From the NCBI GenBank assembly GCA_018268255.1, contig JAFDWX010000005.1, positions 62,001 to 126,000 of the forward strand: DNA of 64,000 nt. Direction: 5' to 3'. Below are positions 8,347 to 18,028 of the stretch, piece by piece; the stretch's first letter is position 1; every line of letters starts with the position of its first letter. A program made the translations under genes and the position numbers. Source of the DNA: Armatimonadota bacterium (lineage in GTDB: Bacteria > Armatimonadota > Fimbriimonadia > Fimbriimonadales > Fimbriimonadaceae). Below the pieces are notes generated by a model that ran no database searches, had not been told where the DNA came from, and worked only from the letters and a program-made list of their open reading frames with translations.

Positions 8347-11300
8347 TCATTCTCCGGTGAGGTCGAAGTTGTTCGTAAGGATCAGGTAATCGAAGATCGT
8401 TACCGCACCGTCGTCGTCCAGATCAGCATCCGAGGGCTTGTAACCGTTCCCGTGCACCGTGTTCCAATCTGGATCGGCACTCGATTCATCGAAGAAATCC
8501 GAAAGAACCACGTAGTCGAAGATACTGATCGAGTTATCCCCATCAATATCTCCATTGAGGAACGACAGCAGTCCCACATTTGTGGATCCAGAAAGGGTCA
8601 CCGGATTGGACAACTTGCTAAGCCAGTGGGCAGGCTTAACTCGCAATCGAACCACACCGGTCGCAGCGGTCTGGATGGAAGCCGAATTCTGATTGGTAAC
8701 TCCAGTACCTGAGTCCACAACCGTACCCTGGGAATTCACTACCTCGTAGGCAAACTCCTCCGATCCATCGCCAAAGTAATCCTGGAAATTGCATGTGAAG
8801 GTAATAACCGCAACATCGCTTTTCAGGTTCAGCTGGAATGTGTTCGAGGCAGCTCCCTGCGCATCTCTCACTTGGTAGATGAAAGAGTCTGCGCCATCAA
8901 AGTTCGACCCAGGGGTGTAGCTGAGATTGGGGAACGTCCCGGTGAGAGACCCTTGGGTTGGTGGTTCCAGCAACTCAAACGTGAGGGCGCCGCCATTAGG
9001 ATCGAATCCCAGTTTCGGCAACGGGTTTGATCCGGAATGGACCTTGACTGTGTTGACTCCGGGACTCGCACCAACCCAGATCGCCGGTTTAGTTACCGTG
9101 CCAGCCCTGACTCCATCTAAGAACAACGTGGTCTGCCCTGCTCCCTCATCCAGTGGAATGCCTACCAAAAGATTTGGCGAAGCGTTGTTTGCAAGCGTCA
9201 CCATATCAGCTTGAATCTGCGACTGGGATCGGGCCCCTTGATAGAGCCTAAAATCGGAAAGTTGGCCCTGCAACTCCGGGTCCGCGCTCCAGTTGCTCAT
9301 TCCCAAATAACATGAGGACCTGTACACAGCGGCAGGGTAGGGCAAAGTCCCCGAGCCAACAGGTTGGCCGTTCAAATACAGTACTGAGTACCCGGTAGGA
9401 TCGACCGCAACACTTAAGTGGTTCCACTGCCCCAGAGTAACTGATTGCGAACCTGCAAAGAATTGGGTATTCGTGCCAGATTGGGTACCGAAATGACACC
9501 TCTGCAATCCTGAAACGGCCTCGAAGACTGCTAGATATACGCAGTCCGTCGGAACATTTCCAGGACGATTTCCAAAATCCATGAGCCGGCTCCAATTTAG
9601 CGCGGTATAGGGTTTGACCCAACCTTCAATTGTAAATCCTCCAGCTGGGAAGTATTGATCTCCCGGAAGCTGAATCGCCTGGTCTTCATCGTGCAAACTC
9701 ACTGCCGCAGGCAAGAGTCCCGCAGTAGGTGGAGTATTGTTAATGCTTAATGTGTAAACCCCATCTTGAGCAGCTTCGAAGTAAGTGTCTCCAGCAAACT
9801 TTGCGACATAACTTTGGTTGCCCACTGGTAGATTGGGAACTCTGAAATAGGCTGTCGCGACTCCAGAACTATCTGTGGAAGTTGTACCGAGATAAGTACT
9901 TCCCTGGTAAAAACCAACCGGCCTTCCCGCGATCGAGTTATTGTTTTGGCGCACCAGCTTGGCCTGCAAAATTACAACATTGTCCACCCATCCTGAGACT
10001 GCCGAGAGATTTGCGAAATAGGCAGGAAACTTGGTCAGCGTCAGAGCAGAGGGCCCGGAAGTTGTTCCCCACTGGTGACCGTTATCGTCGCTATAGGCAA
10101 CGACTTGATAGGTCCCAGGTGCTCCGGGAAATATGTCGTTCCAAGTTGTGGTGACGTAGCCGTTTCCATCGGTGTTGATAGCACCGGAATCCCAGACCAC
10201 AGTGGTTCCGCTCTTCAGTTGGAAGTGAACTGGAATTCCACCAAGTCCTGCACCATACCGGTGACTGTCAGTACTGGTCAAGCGTGCTTGGAAAGTCACA
10301 TTCGAACCTAGTGGTACTGTCTGATTCACCGGAGACAATAGTTGAAGCGAGGTTGTTTCTTTGGGAATCGATATTGTGTAGGGAATCTGAGAGAAGCCTA
10401 TTGAGTTGGTATCACAATAGACCGTGATATCGTTGCCGTAGTAGTAAGCTGGAATATAGATGGAGAAATCGTTTGAATAACGGGTTCCACCGCAACTTCC
10501 GTTGCCGACATCACTCTGGCCCTGGAACCTAACCGTTCCCCCGCTCATCGGCAAACCATAACTATTCGAAATACCTTGGTCGCGGTTTTCATGCAGTGGA
10601 TTGGAAGACCCCTCGTACTGGAGCGCAGCATGGAATCCATACCAAGTTCCACCTGAAGTTATCAAGTCTGTAGAGTCAATTCGCTGTACAGAACCAATGG
10701 CAATTCCGCCACTTGGGCCAAAGGCAAGGGCAGATCTGCAAACAATAGCGTCAGTTTGTGCTGCACCCGTGCTATAACCAACAATGGAAGGAAGCTTATT
10801 GGCGGCCGATTGATTCTGGACTCCCTGAGCGTCATAGAAGTATCTTCCGCCTAACGAATAGCCGTTCAGGTTCACTTGAGTTAGGTCGACAACAGAGCCA
10901 GCAGCTGTGGATCCATTGAGCACAATTCCTACAGCGCGATTACTGCCATTCCAGTTTCCACTGCCAACAGCGTAATACAGCCCACCTAATGGTGAGACTG
11001 GATTTGAAATTCCGTTCAGTTGGCCGCCAACCCCTGTAGGGTAGGTTGCAGAATATGTACTCGCTCCCGTGCGGAGCCAAAAGACCATCTCCCAGTAGGA
11101 ACCATTGTTCGCTTCTCCGACGATAATTTGACCATCTGGGCTCACTCCGAACGCTCGTGCTTCCGAAAATGCTGAGCCGCCCGTCGCCCGAGAAAGACTG
11201 AGATTGTTCCCACTCACAGCTGCACCGGAAGTATTTAGGTCAGCCCAGAATGCTCGGACTACACCACTCACCGTGCGGTAGCCCACCGCCCGGTTCGAGG

Positions 11301-11898
11301 CGCTCACGCCTCGAAAGGCGCCGGTTCCAGTGCCAACCGTTTTCGGGGCTGTGGATCCAGAATTCCAGTACCAGAATGCCGGAAGCAGAACACCTCCCAC
11401 TGTTGCATAGCCAACGTGGTAACTTCCCCCCTCCCCTCTGTTAGAGTCGTAAATGCGGCCACTGCCTCCTGAATCGCCGGGATCCAAACTTTGGTAATTG
11501 GACTCAAATCCAGTTACCATCACATTGGTGCACACTAGAGGTGCGATTTGTGAGGAACTTATCCTATAGTATCCAGCCGCAAGGTTTCCAGAGACGCATT
11601 GAAACTGGGTGTTTCCGCCACTGAATAACCCGCCAAGCCGAAACGAACGTGCGGGACTTCCCAAAGCTCCTGATTGGTCCCAAACAAAGCACCTGGTGTG
11701 TCCGTCGTCTGCGTCAGCCTCGCCAACGACGACGTTATTGGCATTCACATCGTGGGCTTTTGCTGGAAAATCTGATCCTGGGTTAAGGTTGGAATAGGTA
11801 GCGAGTCGTTGAGCCGTGTACTCAAGTTGGGCATGGGCACAGGTCGTGCCAATAAGAAATGCCGCTGTGGCTAAAGATAAGTTGACAAGCTGTTTCAT
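8347..11898 (-). CDS. Large secreted multidomain protein with HAF-like repeats, Ig-like domains, LamG lectin fold and C-terminal dockerin
   Basis: 1183 residues. Residues 1-24 are a Sec signal peptide ending AHAQ. Residues about 40-400 hold HAF-like repeats (for example VNANNVVVGEADADDGHTRC and GVSPDGQIIVGEANN). Residues 515-720 look like two Ig/Big-type sandwiches. Residues 730-930 resemble a LamG/concanavalin fold (FTIEGWVKPYTALNWSRLMD). Residues 955-1026 are cadherin-like (LSYTPGSNFDGADSFIYQV). Residues 1113-1183 form a dockerin pair with two Ca loops, GDIDGDNSISIFDYVVL and DADLDDDGAVTIFDYLIL. It is presumably exported and either displayed or docked by calcium-dependent binding. No cohesin is seen nearby. 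A -10 box and good purine-rich RBS precede it, and a hairpin terminator follows, so it is a single-gene unit. Confidence 0.85.
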   Translation of the reverse strand: MKQLVNLSLATAAFLIGTTCAHAQLEYTAQRLATYSNLNPGSDFPAKAHDVNANNVVVGEADADDGHTRCFVWDQSGALGSPARSFRLGGLFSGGNTQFQCVSGNLAAGYYRISSSQIAPLVCTNVMVTGFESNYQSLDPGDSGGSGRIYDSNRGEGGSYHVGYATVGGVLLPAFWYWNSGSTAPKTVGTGTGAFRGVSASNRAVGYRTVSGVVRAFWADLNTSGAAVSGNNLSLSRATGGSAFSEARAFGVSPDGQIIVGEANNGSYWEMVFWLRTGASTYSATYPTGVGGQLNGISNPVSPLGGLYYAVGSGNWNGSNRAVGIVLNGSTAAGSVVDLTQVNLNGYSLGGRYFYDAQGVQNQSAANKLPSIVGYSTGAAQTDAIVCRSALAFGPSGGIAIGSVQRIDSTDLITSGGTWYGFHAALQYEGSSNPLHENRDQGISNSYGLPMSGGTVRFQGQSDVGNGSCGGTRYSNDFSIYIPAYYYGNDITVYCDTNSIGFSQIPYTISIPKETTSLQLLSPVNQTVPLGSNVTFQARLTSTDSHRYGAGLGGIPVHFQLKSGTTVVWDSGAINTDGNGYVTTTWNDIFPGAPGTYQVVAYSDDNGHQWGTTSGPSALTLTKFPAYFANLSAVSGWVDNVVILQAKLVRQNNNSIAGRPVGFYQGSTYLGTTSTDSSGVATAYFRVPNLPVGNQSYVAKFAGDTYFEAAQDGVYTLSINNTPPTAGLLPAAVSLHDEDQAIQLPGDQYFPAGGFTIEGWVKPYTALNWSRLMDFGNRPGNVPTDCVYLAVFEAVSGLQRCHFGTQSGTNTQFFAGSQSVTLGQWNHLSVAVDPTGYSVLYLNGQPVGSGTLPYPAAVYRSSCYLGMSNWSADPELQGQLSDFRLYQGARSQSQIQADMVTLANNASPNLLVGIPLDEGAGQTTLFLDGVRAGTVTKPAIWVGASPGVNTVKVHSGSNPLPKLGFDPNGGALTFELLEPPTQGSLTGTFPNLSYTPGSNFDGADSFIYQVRDAQGAASNTFQLNLKSDVAVITFTCNFQDYFGDGSEEFAYEVVNSQGTVVDSGTGVTNQNSASIQTAATGVVRLRVKPAHWLSKLSNPVTLSGSTNVGLLSFLNGDIDGDNSISIFDYVVLSDFFDESSADPDWNTVHGNGYKPSDADLDDDGAVTIFDYLILTNNFDLTGE

Positions 11899-11937
11899 CG
11901 GATTGCCCTTCCTCGACTTGGGCTGATGCCAAAGTCA

Positions 11938-11943
11938 ATTATA
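11938..11943 (-). promoter_or_regulatory. -10 box for the 1183-aa protein gene
   Basis: A consensus TATAAT on the minus strand, placing transcription start about 33 bases before the ATG, with a GAGGAAGGG ribosome-binding site in between. No convincing -35 hexamer is visible 16-18 bases upstream, so this may be an activator-dependent promoter. Confidence 0.45.
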
Positions 11944-12002
11944 CATACCGACGCCCGCAACCCTGCTTTGCCGGGTGCTAGTTATTTGGGGAGAAAGTCC
12001 TT

Positions 12003-14780
12003 CTATCCAGCGTTATTACTGGCACAAAGCTTGAGGAACTTCTGAAAGAAGTCATCTGATTCTGGCAATCCACAAACCTCCTTCAGTGTGTTTGCTTTGC
12101 CAAGGTGCTTCTCAAAACCATCCGTATTTGACTCTAGGAGTGCTAGCTCTGCCAGCAATACTTCAGTTTTAAAATCCTGTGCGGCCGTCGGCGTGACAGC
12201 GATCATGTGACGAGAGTCGAGATACCTTCGTGCTTCACTGGCTCGTGAATCTGCGAGAGCGGTTTCGGCGAGCATAATCGATGCTTCCATCTCCAACATT
12301 GCATTTCGGCATCGAAGCGCCAGCGATCGCGAGGTAGAAAACGCTTCCTCAGCGTCTGGATAAGAGCCTAACTTATAGTAGCAAAAGCCCTTGTTGTAGA
12401 GCGAGATGGCCTGGGAAACCACCGATCCCGCCTCCGCAAAGCTGCTCGCCGCTTCTGTGAACTTCGGGAGCGCATCTTGGTACCTGCCCATGTTCATGTC
12501 GATGAGTGCAAGGTTGGTCAATGGCTCCGTGAGCCCCTTGATATCGTGTAACGCTCGGCGCAATCGAACGCACTGGGTCCATGCCAATTCTGCATCTGCA
12601 AAGTTGCCTTGGTTCCACGCAAGCCGTGCGAGATTATTCAGACTCCTGGCTTCGCCCATTCGGTTACGAACTGACCGCCACAGGGCAAGAGACTTTTCAA
12701 TGGCTTCCTTGGCCAACTCAAACTGACCCAAGTCCGTGTAGACCATGCATAGCAGACTGAGGCATGCAGCCCGTCGGTCAGCCGAGTGCTCGGAGTAAAG
12801 GCATTCCCCTTCGATCAAGTGATCCCGCGCCGATTCCAAATTGCCCAGGCGCCATTCCAACTGCCCCAACCCGGTCAGCGCGCGAGCTCTGGTTTGATCG
12901 CTGGGTTCGTACGCCAGCTCCAACAGATTCGATAACCGCTCGGCACCTCGAAAGAAGTCGCTTGAGGCGTCCCACATCGGGGTCAGATCGCATGCGATGT
13001 TCAGAGCTCGATCAAACTCGTCGAGAGCCTCTAGTCGGTCCAGCCAGTCCTCGAGATTTGCCCTTTCATCCACGAGGCGACTCAAAGCCTCGTTGTAGCC
13101 CGAGGTGAATAAATGCTTTAAGGCTTCGTCAATGATTCCCCGTAAGGTTGATTCTCCAAATCTCTCCCCGAACTCCAGGTGCTCGGCACGTCGGAGCGAA
13201 TGGAGAGAAAAGGCTCGTATCGGCCCCAATAACCGATACCTCACGATTTGCGAGGGCGGGTGCTCGACAGTAACCAGCGATGCATTAACAAGTCGGGTGA
13301 GGATGTCCAGAGCATCGACCTGCCCCACCAGGTTCGCGGCCTCGGAGCACAAGTTCTCGAACGTCTGGAGCGTCCAGCCACCCGGAAAGTTCGAAATTAG
13401 GCCAAGGAGGATCCGATCGCCCTCGTTCAATTGATTCATCGACCACCGAAGTGCCGCTTCCAACGTGTGCGTGCTGTCGACCGAACCTGGAACGTTCAGA
13501 ATCTGGAGTTGATCTTTCGTCGAAACAATTTTTGTGAGTATCTGGCGGACCGAGAGCGTCGACGTGCGAGTTGCCGCAAGTTCGATCCCCAACGGAATTC
13601 CATCAAGGGCGCGACAGAGGTCGGCCAACTGCCTTGGGTCATCATCCAGAGCGGAAAGATCGGCTCCACTCCAAGCAGCGCGCTCGCGGAACAGAGCCAC
13701 CGACTCCGTTGCCAAAATCGCACTTTCAGATTCATCCGGGTCTGGAACCTTCATGGACCCTAGTCGCAAGACTGCCTCCTGAGATCGGTTCGCGATCGTT
13801 CTGGAAGTGATGATGACTCTCAGGTCGGGAGCTCCGGCAGTGGCGGCAGTGGCGAATGCCGATGACTCTGCCAGCTTCATGTCGGCTCCATCGAGAATCA
13901 GAAGGGCCGGCGCTTTGGATAGGGACGCGACAACTTGGTCATGGGAGTTTGCGGTTGTCGCCACGAGTCCAATCCTTTGGGCGACAACGTCAGCGACCGC
14001 AGCATCGAGTTGAGCGTCTCCCAGGGGTACATACCATGCGCCTCCTGGCAATTTTTCGAGCATTTCAGCCGCGGCCTGAAGCGCCAAACGAGTTTTTCCG
14101 ATTCCGGCTGGCCCAGTGATAATGAGGGATGAAGCACTGGCTAAGCGCGCGATGAGTTGGTCGAGAACCTCGCGTCTTCCGATGAATTCCGACGATCCGA
14201 CCGGTAGATTGTGATGGTATCGGTCGAGACCAGCTATCGCTGGAAAGTTGGTCATCAGCCCATCGGCTTGCACCTGAAAGAGCATTTCTGGTTCTTTGAG
14301 GTCCTTCAGCCGTACTTTGCCGATCTCGGTAAGGCTCACACCGAGAGGAAGATCTTGTTCACATAGGGCTGCGGCCACTCGCGAAACCAGAATTTGGCCA
14401 CCGTGGGCAACGGCCCGAATGCGTGCGGTGCGGTTGATCGTTGTGCCGAAATAATCGGAATCGCGAAGCTCGCTGGGTCCAGAATTGATTCCAACTCGCA
14501 CACAAATTGGCGGATCCACCGGCCAGGGTTCTTCTTGTAGCGCAAGGACAAATTTTGCGGCGGCGGCCACCGCATTCTGAGCGTGGGAGAATACGGCAAA
14601 GAGAGAATCTCCCTCCCCCATCGACCGGACGATTTCGCCCTTGTGGTCTCCGATAATTTCGGCGGCAATCTCCTCGTGGCGCAGGATGCACTTGCCCATG
14701 GCTTCTGGATATTTCTCCCAGAGCTGCGTACTGCCCACGACATCCGTCATGACGTAGGTCAGAATCGGATTTGTGGCCAT
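12003..14780 (-). CDS. Class III nucleotide cyclase - AAA/NB-ARC-like ATPase - TPR regulator (925 aa)
   Basis: Residues 1-175 are a class III adenylate/guanylate cyclase domain (VMTDVVGSTQLWE with metal Asp D13, GEGDSLFAVF with probable second metal Asp D58, and NRTAR with N116/R120 for the transition state). Residues 195-520 form a signal-transduction ATPase with Walker A GPAGIGKT at 223-230 and a Walker B-like LLILDGAD. Residues 590-900 are a TPR array (repeats such as ARALTGLGQLEWRLGNLESA and GFCYYKLGSYPDAEEAFSTS). The layout is that of LuxR/AfsR-type regulators, but with a cyclase in place of the DNA-binding domain. The product, cAMP or cGMP, cannot be told from sequence. It lies 23 bases after rsmG on the same strand. 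Confidence 0.87.
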   Translation of the reverse strand: MATNPILTYVMTDVVGSTQLWEKYPEAMGKCILRHEEIAAEIIGDHKGEIVRSMGEGDSLFAVFSHAQNAVAAAAKFVLALQEEPWPVDPPICVRVGINSGPSELRDSDYFGTTINRTARIRAVAHGGQILVSRVAAALCEQDLPLGVSLTEIGKVRLKDLKEPEMLFQVQADGLMTNFPAIAGLDRYHHNLPVGSSEFIGRREVLDQLIARLASASSLIITGPAGIGKTRLALQAAAEMLEKLPGGAWYVPLGDAQLDAAVADVVAQRIGLVATTANSHDQVVASLSKAPALLILDGADMKLAESSAFATAATAGAPDLRVIITSRTIANRSQEAVLRLGSMKVPDPDESESAILATESVALFRERAAWSGADLSALDDDPRQLADLCRALDGIPLGIELAATRTSTLSVRQILTKIVSTKDQLQILNVPGSVDSTHTLEAALRWSMNQLNEGDRILLGLISNFPGGWTLQTFENLCSEAANLVGQVDALDILTRLVNASLVTVEHPPSQIVRYRLLGPIRAFSLHSLRRAEHLEFGERFGESTLRGIIDEALKHLFTSGYNEALSRLVDERANLEDWLDRLEALDEFDRALNIACDLTPMWDASSDFFRGAERLSNLLELAYEPSDQTRARALTGLGQLEWRLGNLESARDHLIEGECLYSEHSADRRAACLSLLCMVYTDLGQFELAKEAIEKSLALWRSVRNRMGEARSLNNLARLAWNQGNFADAELAWTQCVRLRRALHDIKGLTEPLTNLALIDMNMGRYQDALPKFTEAASSFAEAGSVVSQAISLYNKGFCYYKLGSYPDAEEAFSTSRSLALRCRNAMLEMEASIMLAETALADSRASEARRYLDSRHMIAVTPTAAQDFKTEVLLAELALLESNTDGFEKHLGKANTLKEVCGLPESDDFFQKFLKLCASNNAG

Positions 14781-14803
14781 CAGTATGGATTATGGTCCAA
14801 TGC

Positions 14804-15478
14804 TTACAGCGGCTTTCGCTTGATTTCCGCCCAGCGCCGTGGATAGGCTTTCGGTGTGGGTTTCGCCTTCGTAAATATGGGAAATTGACGTTCGATGTCT
14901 GTACCCGGGAGCGTTCGGAGGTGGGTTTCCTTGAGTTCCAACCCAAGCTTGGAAATCGCGTTCAGGGCATCGGCCGGGTTCTCCGAAGCGGATCGCATGG
15001 GCACGATCTGTCCACCGACGTTGCAAGCCCTTGCAGAGATTTCAAGCTGAATGGGAAGGGGCGCCAAAGCTCTGCCGGTGACCACGTCAGCGATCTCAGC
15101 CTCGTCCCAATCCTCGATTCTCTCCTGCACCACGGCCAGGTTACTCAGCGGCTGAGAGCGCAAGAATCCGAGCATCTTCCCGCTACTATCCAAGGCCAGC
15201 ATTCTAAGGTCCGGGCGAGCGCACGCCAAGGGCCAAGCTGGAAAACCTGGACCTGTGCCGATATCGAGCACGGTAGCGCCGGTTGGCAGAAACTCCGCCA
15301 GAAGCAATGAATCCAGGAAATGGCGATCCACACACTCCTCATGCGGCACCCGGGTGAGATTCATGACTTGGTTTACACGATACAACTCGGATTCGAACTG
15401 CTCGAAAAGGTCAAGCTGCTCTTTTCCGAGAACCAGACTCATGTGTTGGCAACCCAAATCCAATCTTTCACGATTCAT
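14804..15478 (-). CDS. rsmG: 16S rRNA (guanine-527-N7)-methyltransferase RsmG
   Basis: The SAM-binding motif VLDIGTGPGFPAWPLA, followed by the acidic end of strand 2 (MLALDSSGKMLGFL) and VVTGRALAPL, is characteristic of RsmG/GidB. The N-terminal helical cap contains NQVMNLTRV and RHFLDSLLL, as in the family. The enzyme methylates G527 of 16S rRNA in the decoding-centre region. I prefer the ATG at 15478, giving 224 aa, the usual family length and N-terminal pattern. An ATG at 15553 is also in frame but would overlap the divergent small membrane gene. RsmG often sits beside mnmG or parA; here its neighbour is a cyclase regulator. Confidence 0.92.
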   Translation of the reverse strand: MNRERLDLGCQHMSLVLGKEQLDLFEQFESELYRVNQVMNLTRVPHEECVDRHFLDSLLLAEFLPTGATVLDIGTGPGFPAWPLACARPDLRMLALDSSGKMLGFLRSQPLSNLAVVQERIEDWDEAEIADVVTGRALAPLPIQLEISARACNVGGQIVPMRSASENPADALNAISKLGLELKETHLRTLPGTDIERQFPIFTKAKPTPKAYPRRWAEIKRKPL

Positions 15479-15542
15479 TGAGGTTATCAGTGTGGCGCGG
15501 AAATCGGTCGGCTCGCTCTCCCAGGTACCTTTAGGGGTGACG

Positions 15543-15830
15543 ATGAAATCCATGCGCCGTCTGCCTGAGCCTTACGGGAAGTTTGGGATGGGATTGGGAG
15601 TGACCGGAGTTGCCTTGGCGTGGATCGCACACGTCTTTTCGGGATCCCCGTTGGTAATGCTCCTTTTGATAGGAGTTGGCAGCTCGATGTACCTTCTCGG
15701 CGGTTTTCTCATGGTGGCGACCTACAGCTACCATCGGGGTAGTAAGGCCATGCTCATCATGCGAGTTCTCCGCATTGCCCTTGCCTTGAGCGTTGTTTGG
15801 GGCGTGATGCGAACGCTCGGCCCGCGTTAG
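15543..15830 (+). CDS. Small membrane protein (95 aa)
   Basis: Hypothetical. It starts at ATG 15543 with an AGGGGTG ribosome-binding site four bases upstream. It has three hydrophobic segments (GLGVTGVALAWIAHVF, VMLLLIGVGSSMYLLGGFLMV, ILRIALALSVVWGVM-like) with short basic loops. No domain is recognised. It is divergent from rsmG and overlaps the 3' end of the sialidase gene by 4 bases. The positive-inside rule puts the RRLPEPYGK N-terminus in the cytoplasm. It could be a small component of an envelope complex, but nothing in the context says which. Confidence 0.65.
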   Translation: MKSMRRLPEPYGKFGMGLGVTGVALAWIAHVFSGSPLVMLLLIGVGSSMYLLGGFLMVATYSYHRGSKAMLIMRVLRIALALSVVWGVMRTLGPR

Positions 15831-16900
15831 TTTTCTAGCAACCGGATCTCTGCGAATCTGATGCGGTATCCCTGTGCTCCGGTGGCAATTTTCTCCTTGG
15901 TTTCGTAAAGCACTCCCAAAACCCCGGGGGCGAGTTCGCAGAGCGAGGAATACTCGAAGGAATCAGGGCCGAATTCGGCCGCGATTCGCCAGGTAGCCCC
16001 ATCGTCGCCAGAAAGTTGAACGGTGCCCTGGGCTCTGGCGGGCGTAGAGCGTGGGTTGCTGAACGCAAGTCTTCCATCCGACAGCCTCAGGAGTGAGCCC
16101 ATACAAACGGGATCGATGAGGTCTGGTTTGGGTTCGATTCTTGTCCAGGTTCTTCCACCATCTGAACTGGTGGATTGAAGACGAAAGTGTCCCTTCGCCT
16201 GATTACGGGCGTTCATCAGCAGCTTCCCAGCCGAGATTTCGGCGATCTGAACTTCGTTTGGATTGAATTCCAACTCGTGTTGCACCAGTTCGCCTTTCTG
16301 CCAGGTCTTGCCGTGATCGTCACTGTACACGCAAAACGTGGTCCAACTTGCGCCGATGCGGGTGTTAAACGGAAAGATTAGTCGGCCTCCGGACGTTTTG
16401 ATGCCGATTCCGGGCCCGCTTGCTACCGACCGTGCCTGCTGGGGCTTCACCCATGGTGTGAGGTCCCGAGGTGAACTCCAATTCTCGCCGCTGTCGTTAC
16501 TCGTTATCAGAAACGACTGGCACGATTCGGGCCCCATTCCAGCCGAGACATTCCATTCCGATTTTCCGGCTGGGTAACGCTGATACATCAGGAAAATCTG
16601 CGTCCCATCCACCAGAACACATGGATTGTTGAGCGAAGCGGGCGGATCCTCTGCCACGACCTTGAGATTGGACCATCGGGTGTAGCCTTTCTCTCGTTTC
16701 TTGACAACGATCACGTTGGCGGATTGATCGCCGATATCCTTTCGACCCTCACAGAAGGCCAGAAGCGCGCCGTCAGAGATCTGGACAAGCGCTGGGATCC
16801 GGTAGATCGAGAAGGGTTCGCGTGGCCGCAGCGTTCCGCTGACGAACACATCGTTGGAGATTGGCACAACAGCGGACATGGCAAGCACCACTGGGATCAC
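15827..16900 (-). CDS. Exo-alpha-sialidase-like protein (GH33 type, BNR/Asp-box repeats)
   Basis: 357 residues with the sialidase opening motif YRIPAL (family FRIP, substrate-carboxylate arginine) and four Asp-boxes: SNDSGENW, SDDHGKTW, SSDGGRTW and SGDDGATW. These mark a six-bladed beta-propeller. Other family positions are plausible: an Asp after RIP (GRKDIGDQS), an NPNEVQIAEI Glu and a C-terminal Tyr in VLYETK. GH33 enzymes release terminal sialic acids; several related BNR proteins act on other sugars, so substrate is uncertain. The N-terminus is hydrophobic (IPVVLAMSAVVPIS) and may be a short signal peptide. It sits just downstream of the ribosomal block but is separated from it by a strong terminator. 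Confidence 0.8.
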   Translation of the reverse strand: MIPVVLAMSAVVPISNDVFVSGTLRPREPFSIYRIPALVQISDGALLAFCEGRKDIGDQSANVIVVKKREKGYTRWSNLKVVAEDPPASLNNPCVLVDGTQIFLMYQRYPAGKSEWNVSAGMGPESCQSFLITSNDSGENWSSPRDLTPWVKPQQARSVASGPGIGIKTSGGRLIFPFNTRIGASWTTFCVYSDDHGKTWQKGELVQHELEFNPNEVQIAEISAGKLLMNARNQAKGHFRLQSTSSDGGRTWTRIEPKPDLIDPVCMGSLLRLSDGRLAFSNPRSTPARAQGTVQLSGDDGATWRIAAEFGPDSFEYSSLCELAPGVLGVLYETKEKIATGAQGYRIRFAEIRLLEN

Positions 16901-16960
16901 TCGACCAGTTTATTCCCTGGAGCCTTCAACTGCACGTCTTGATACGTTGCCTCCCTCAAC

Positions 16961-16996
16961 AAAAACAAGCTCCGATCCTGTGTGGATCGGAGCTTG
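16961..16996 (-). terminator. Rho-independent terminator of the ribosomal protein operon
   Basis: A perfect 13-bp stem: 16966-16978 pairs with 16984-16996 around a 5-base loop. On the minus strand it is followed directly by TTTTT (complement of 16961-16965). It starts 22 bases beyond the rplE stop. This is the strongest terminator in the window and isolates the sialidase gene from the ribosomal operon. Confidence 0.92.
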
Positions 16997-17018
16997 CGAT
17001 TGAGATTAAGTCCCAGGG

Positions 17019-17612
17019 TTACTTTTCGCGAACGGGCATGCCCATCAGCTTCAAGAAGCGTCGAGCGTGCTCGTCATTCTTGGCGGTGGTGCAGATCACC
17101 ACATCCATTCCCCGGATCTTGTCAAACGTATCGTAAGGGATTTCGGGGAAAACCAACTGCTCTTTGAGACCGAGTGCGTAGTTGCCGCGGCCATCAAAGC
17201 TGTTGGGCGAGAGACCTTGAAAGTCTCGAATTCGCGGAAGAACCACGGTGGCGAGCTTGTCCAAGAAGTAATAGGCCCGGTCGCCGCGCAAAGTCACTTT
17301 GCAGCCGATTTTCATGCCCTCTCGAAGCTTAAAGTTCGAAATAGCCTTTCGAGCGGTGGTGATGACCGGCTTTTGGCCCGTGATCAACTGCATGTCTCGA
17401 ACGGAGTTGTCGAGAGCCTTATTGTCCTTGTCGGCGTCGCCGATGCCCATGTTCAGGACGATCTTATCGAGTCGAGGCACTTCCATGACCGACTTGAACT
17501 TGAACTCCTCCATCAACTTGGCCACGACTTCGTCGCGGTAAAGCTTTTTAAGGCGCGGCATGGGCAACTTGCCCACGCTGACTTCTGCAATGGTCGCTGT
17601 CTTTCTTGCCAT
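17019..17612 (-). CDS. rplE: 50S ribosomal protein L5 (uL5)
   Basis: 197 residues with family motifs [56 protein letters not shown] and [18 protein letters not shown]5 binds 5S rRNA and the central protuberance. The N-terminus has about 15 extra residues before the usual MPRLKKLY start (an internal ATG lies there). It is the last gene of the block: in most bacteria rpsN, rpsH and rplF follow, but here a terminator comes after 22 bases. It lies 2 bases from rplX. Confidence 0.97.
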   Translation of the reverse strand: MARKTATIAEVSVGKLPMPRLKKLYRDEVVAKLMEEFKFKSVMEVPRLDKIVLNMGIGDADKDNKALDNSVRDMQLITGQKPVITTARKAISNFKLREGMKIGCKVTLRGDRAYYFLDKLATVVLPRIRDFQGLSPNSFDGRGNYALGLKEQLVFPEIPYDTFDKIRGMDVVICTTAKNDEHARRFLKLMGMPVREK

Positions 17613-17614
17613 TG

Positions 17615-18025
17615 TTAATCCTTCGTGTAGGTCGCCTTATCGGCAAGGGTCGTGCCGCTCTTCTTCGCATAGCGGACAATCTTATCGCCTTCTTTGCGAC
17701 GACCGATTCGGGTGGCTTCACCGGATTTGGGATCCAGCACCATCACGTTGCTTACGTGGATGGCCGCCGGAATCCGAATCCTAGCGGATCGCTGTCCCTG
17801 GTGCTTCGCCTTAAAGTGCTTGATTACAGCATTGAGCGGGTTCGGCTGTTCAGCGTTTTCAGGATTGTCCTGAAGAACGATGACTTTGCTTTCCTTCGGG
17901 CTCACGGCTGCGATAAAGCCTTGCTGGCCCTTATCCTTGCCGGCGATAATGACGACTTTATCGCCTGTTCGCACTTTGAGCTTGATGTGCTTGGCTTGCT
18001 GCTTGAGTTCGGCTTTTGTAGGCAT
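17615..18025 (-). CDS. rplX: 50S ribosomal protein L24 (uL24)
   Basis: 136 residues, longer than the usual 100-110. The KOW motif is clear ([21 protein letters not shown]), and the C-terminal half has [20 protein letters not shown] and KSG. The extra length comes from an insertion in the middle ([20 protein letters not shown]) and a short C-terminal tail. L24 starts 50S assembly near the exit tunnel. The gene is 3 bases after rplN and 2 before rplE. Confidence 0.97.
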   Translation of the reverse strand: MPTKAELKQQAKHIKLKVRTGDKVVIIAGKDKGQQGFIAAVSPKESKVIVLQDNPENAEQPNPLNAVIKHFKAKHQGQRSARIRIPAAIHVSNVMVLDPKSGEATRIGRRKEGDKIVRYAKKSGTTLADKATYTKD

Positions 18026-18028
18026 AGC

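Noticed and set aside
8248-8712. A 154-codon open frame on the plus strand over the terminator
   Set aside because: Antisense to the dockerin region of the 1183-aa protein and runs through a terminator hairpin.
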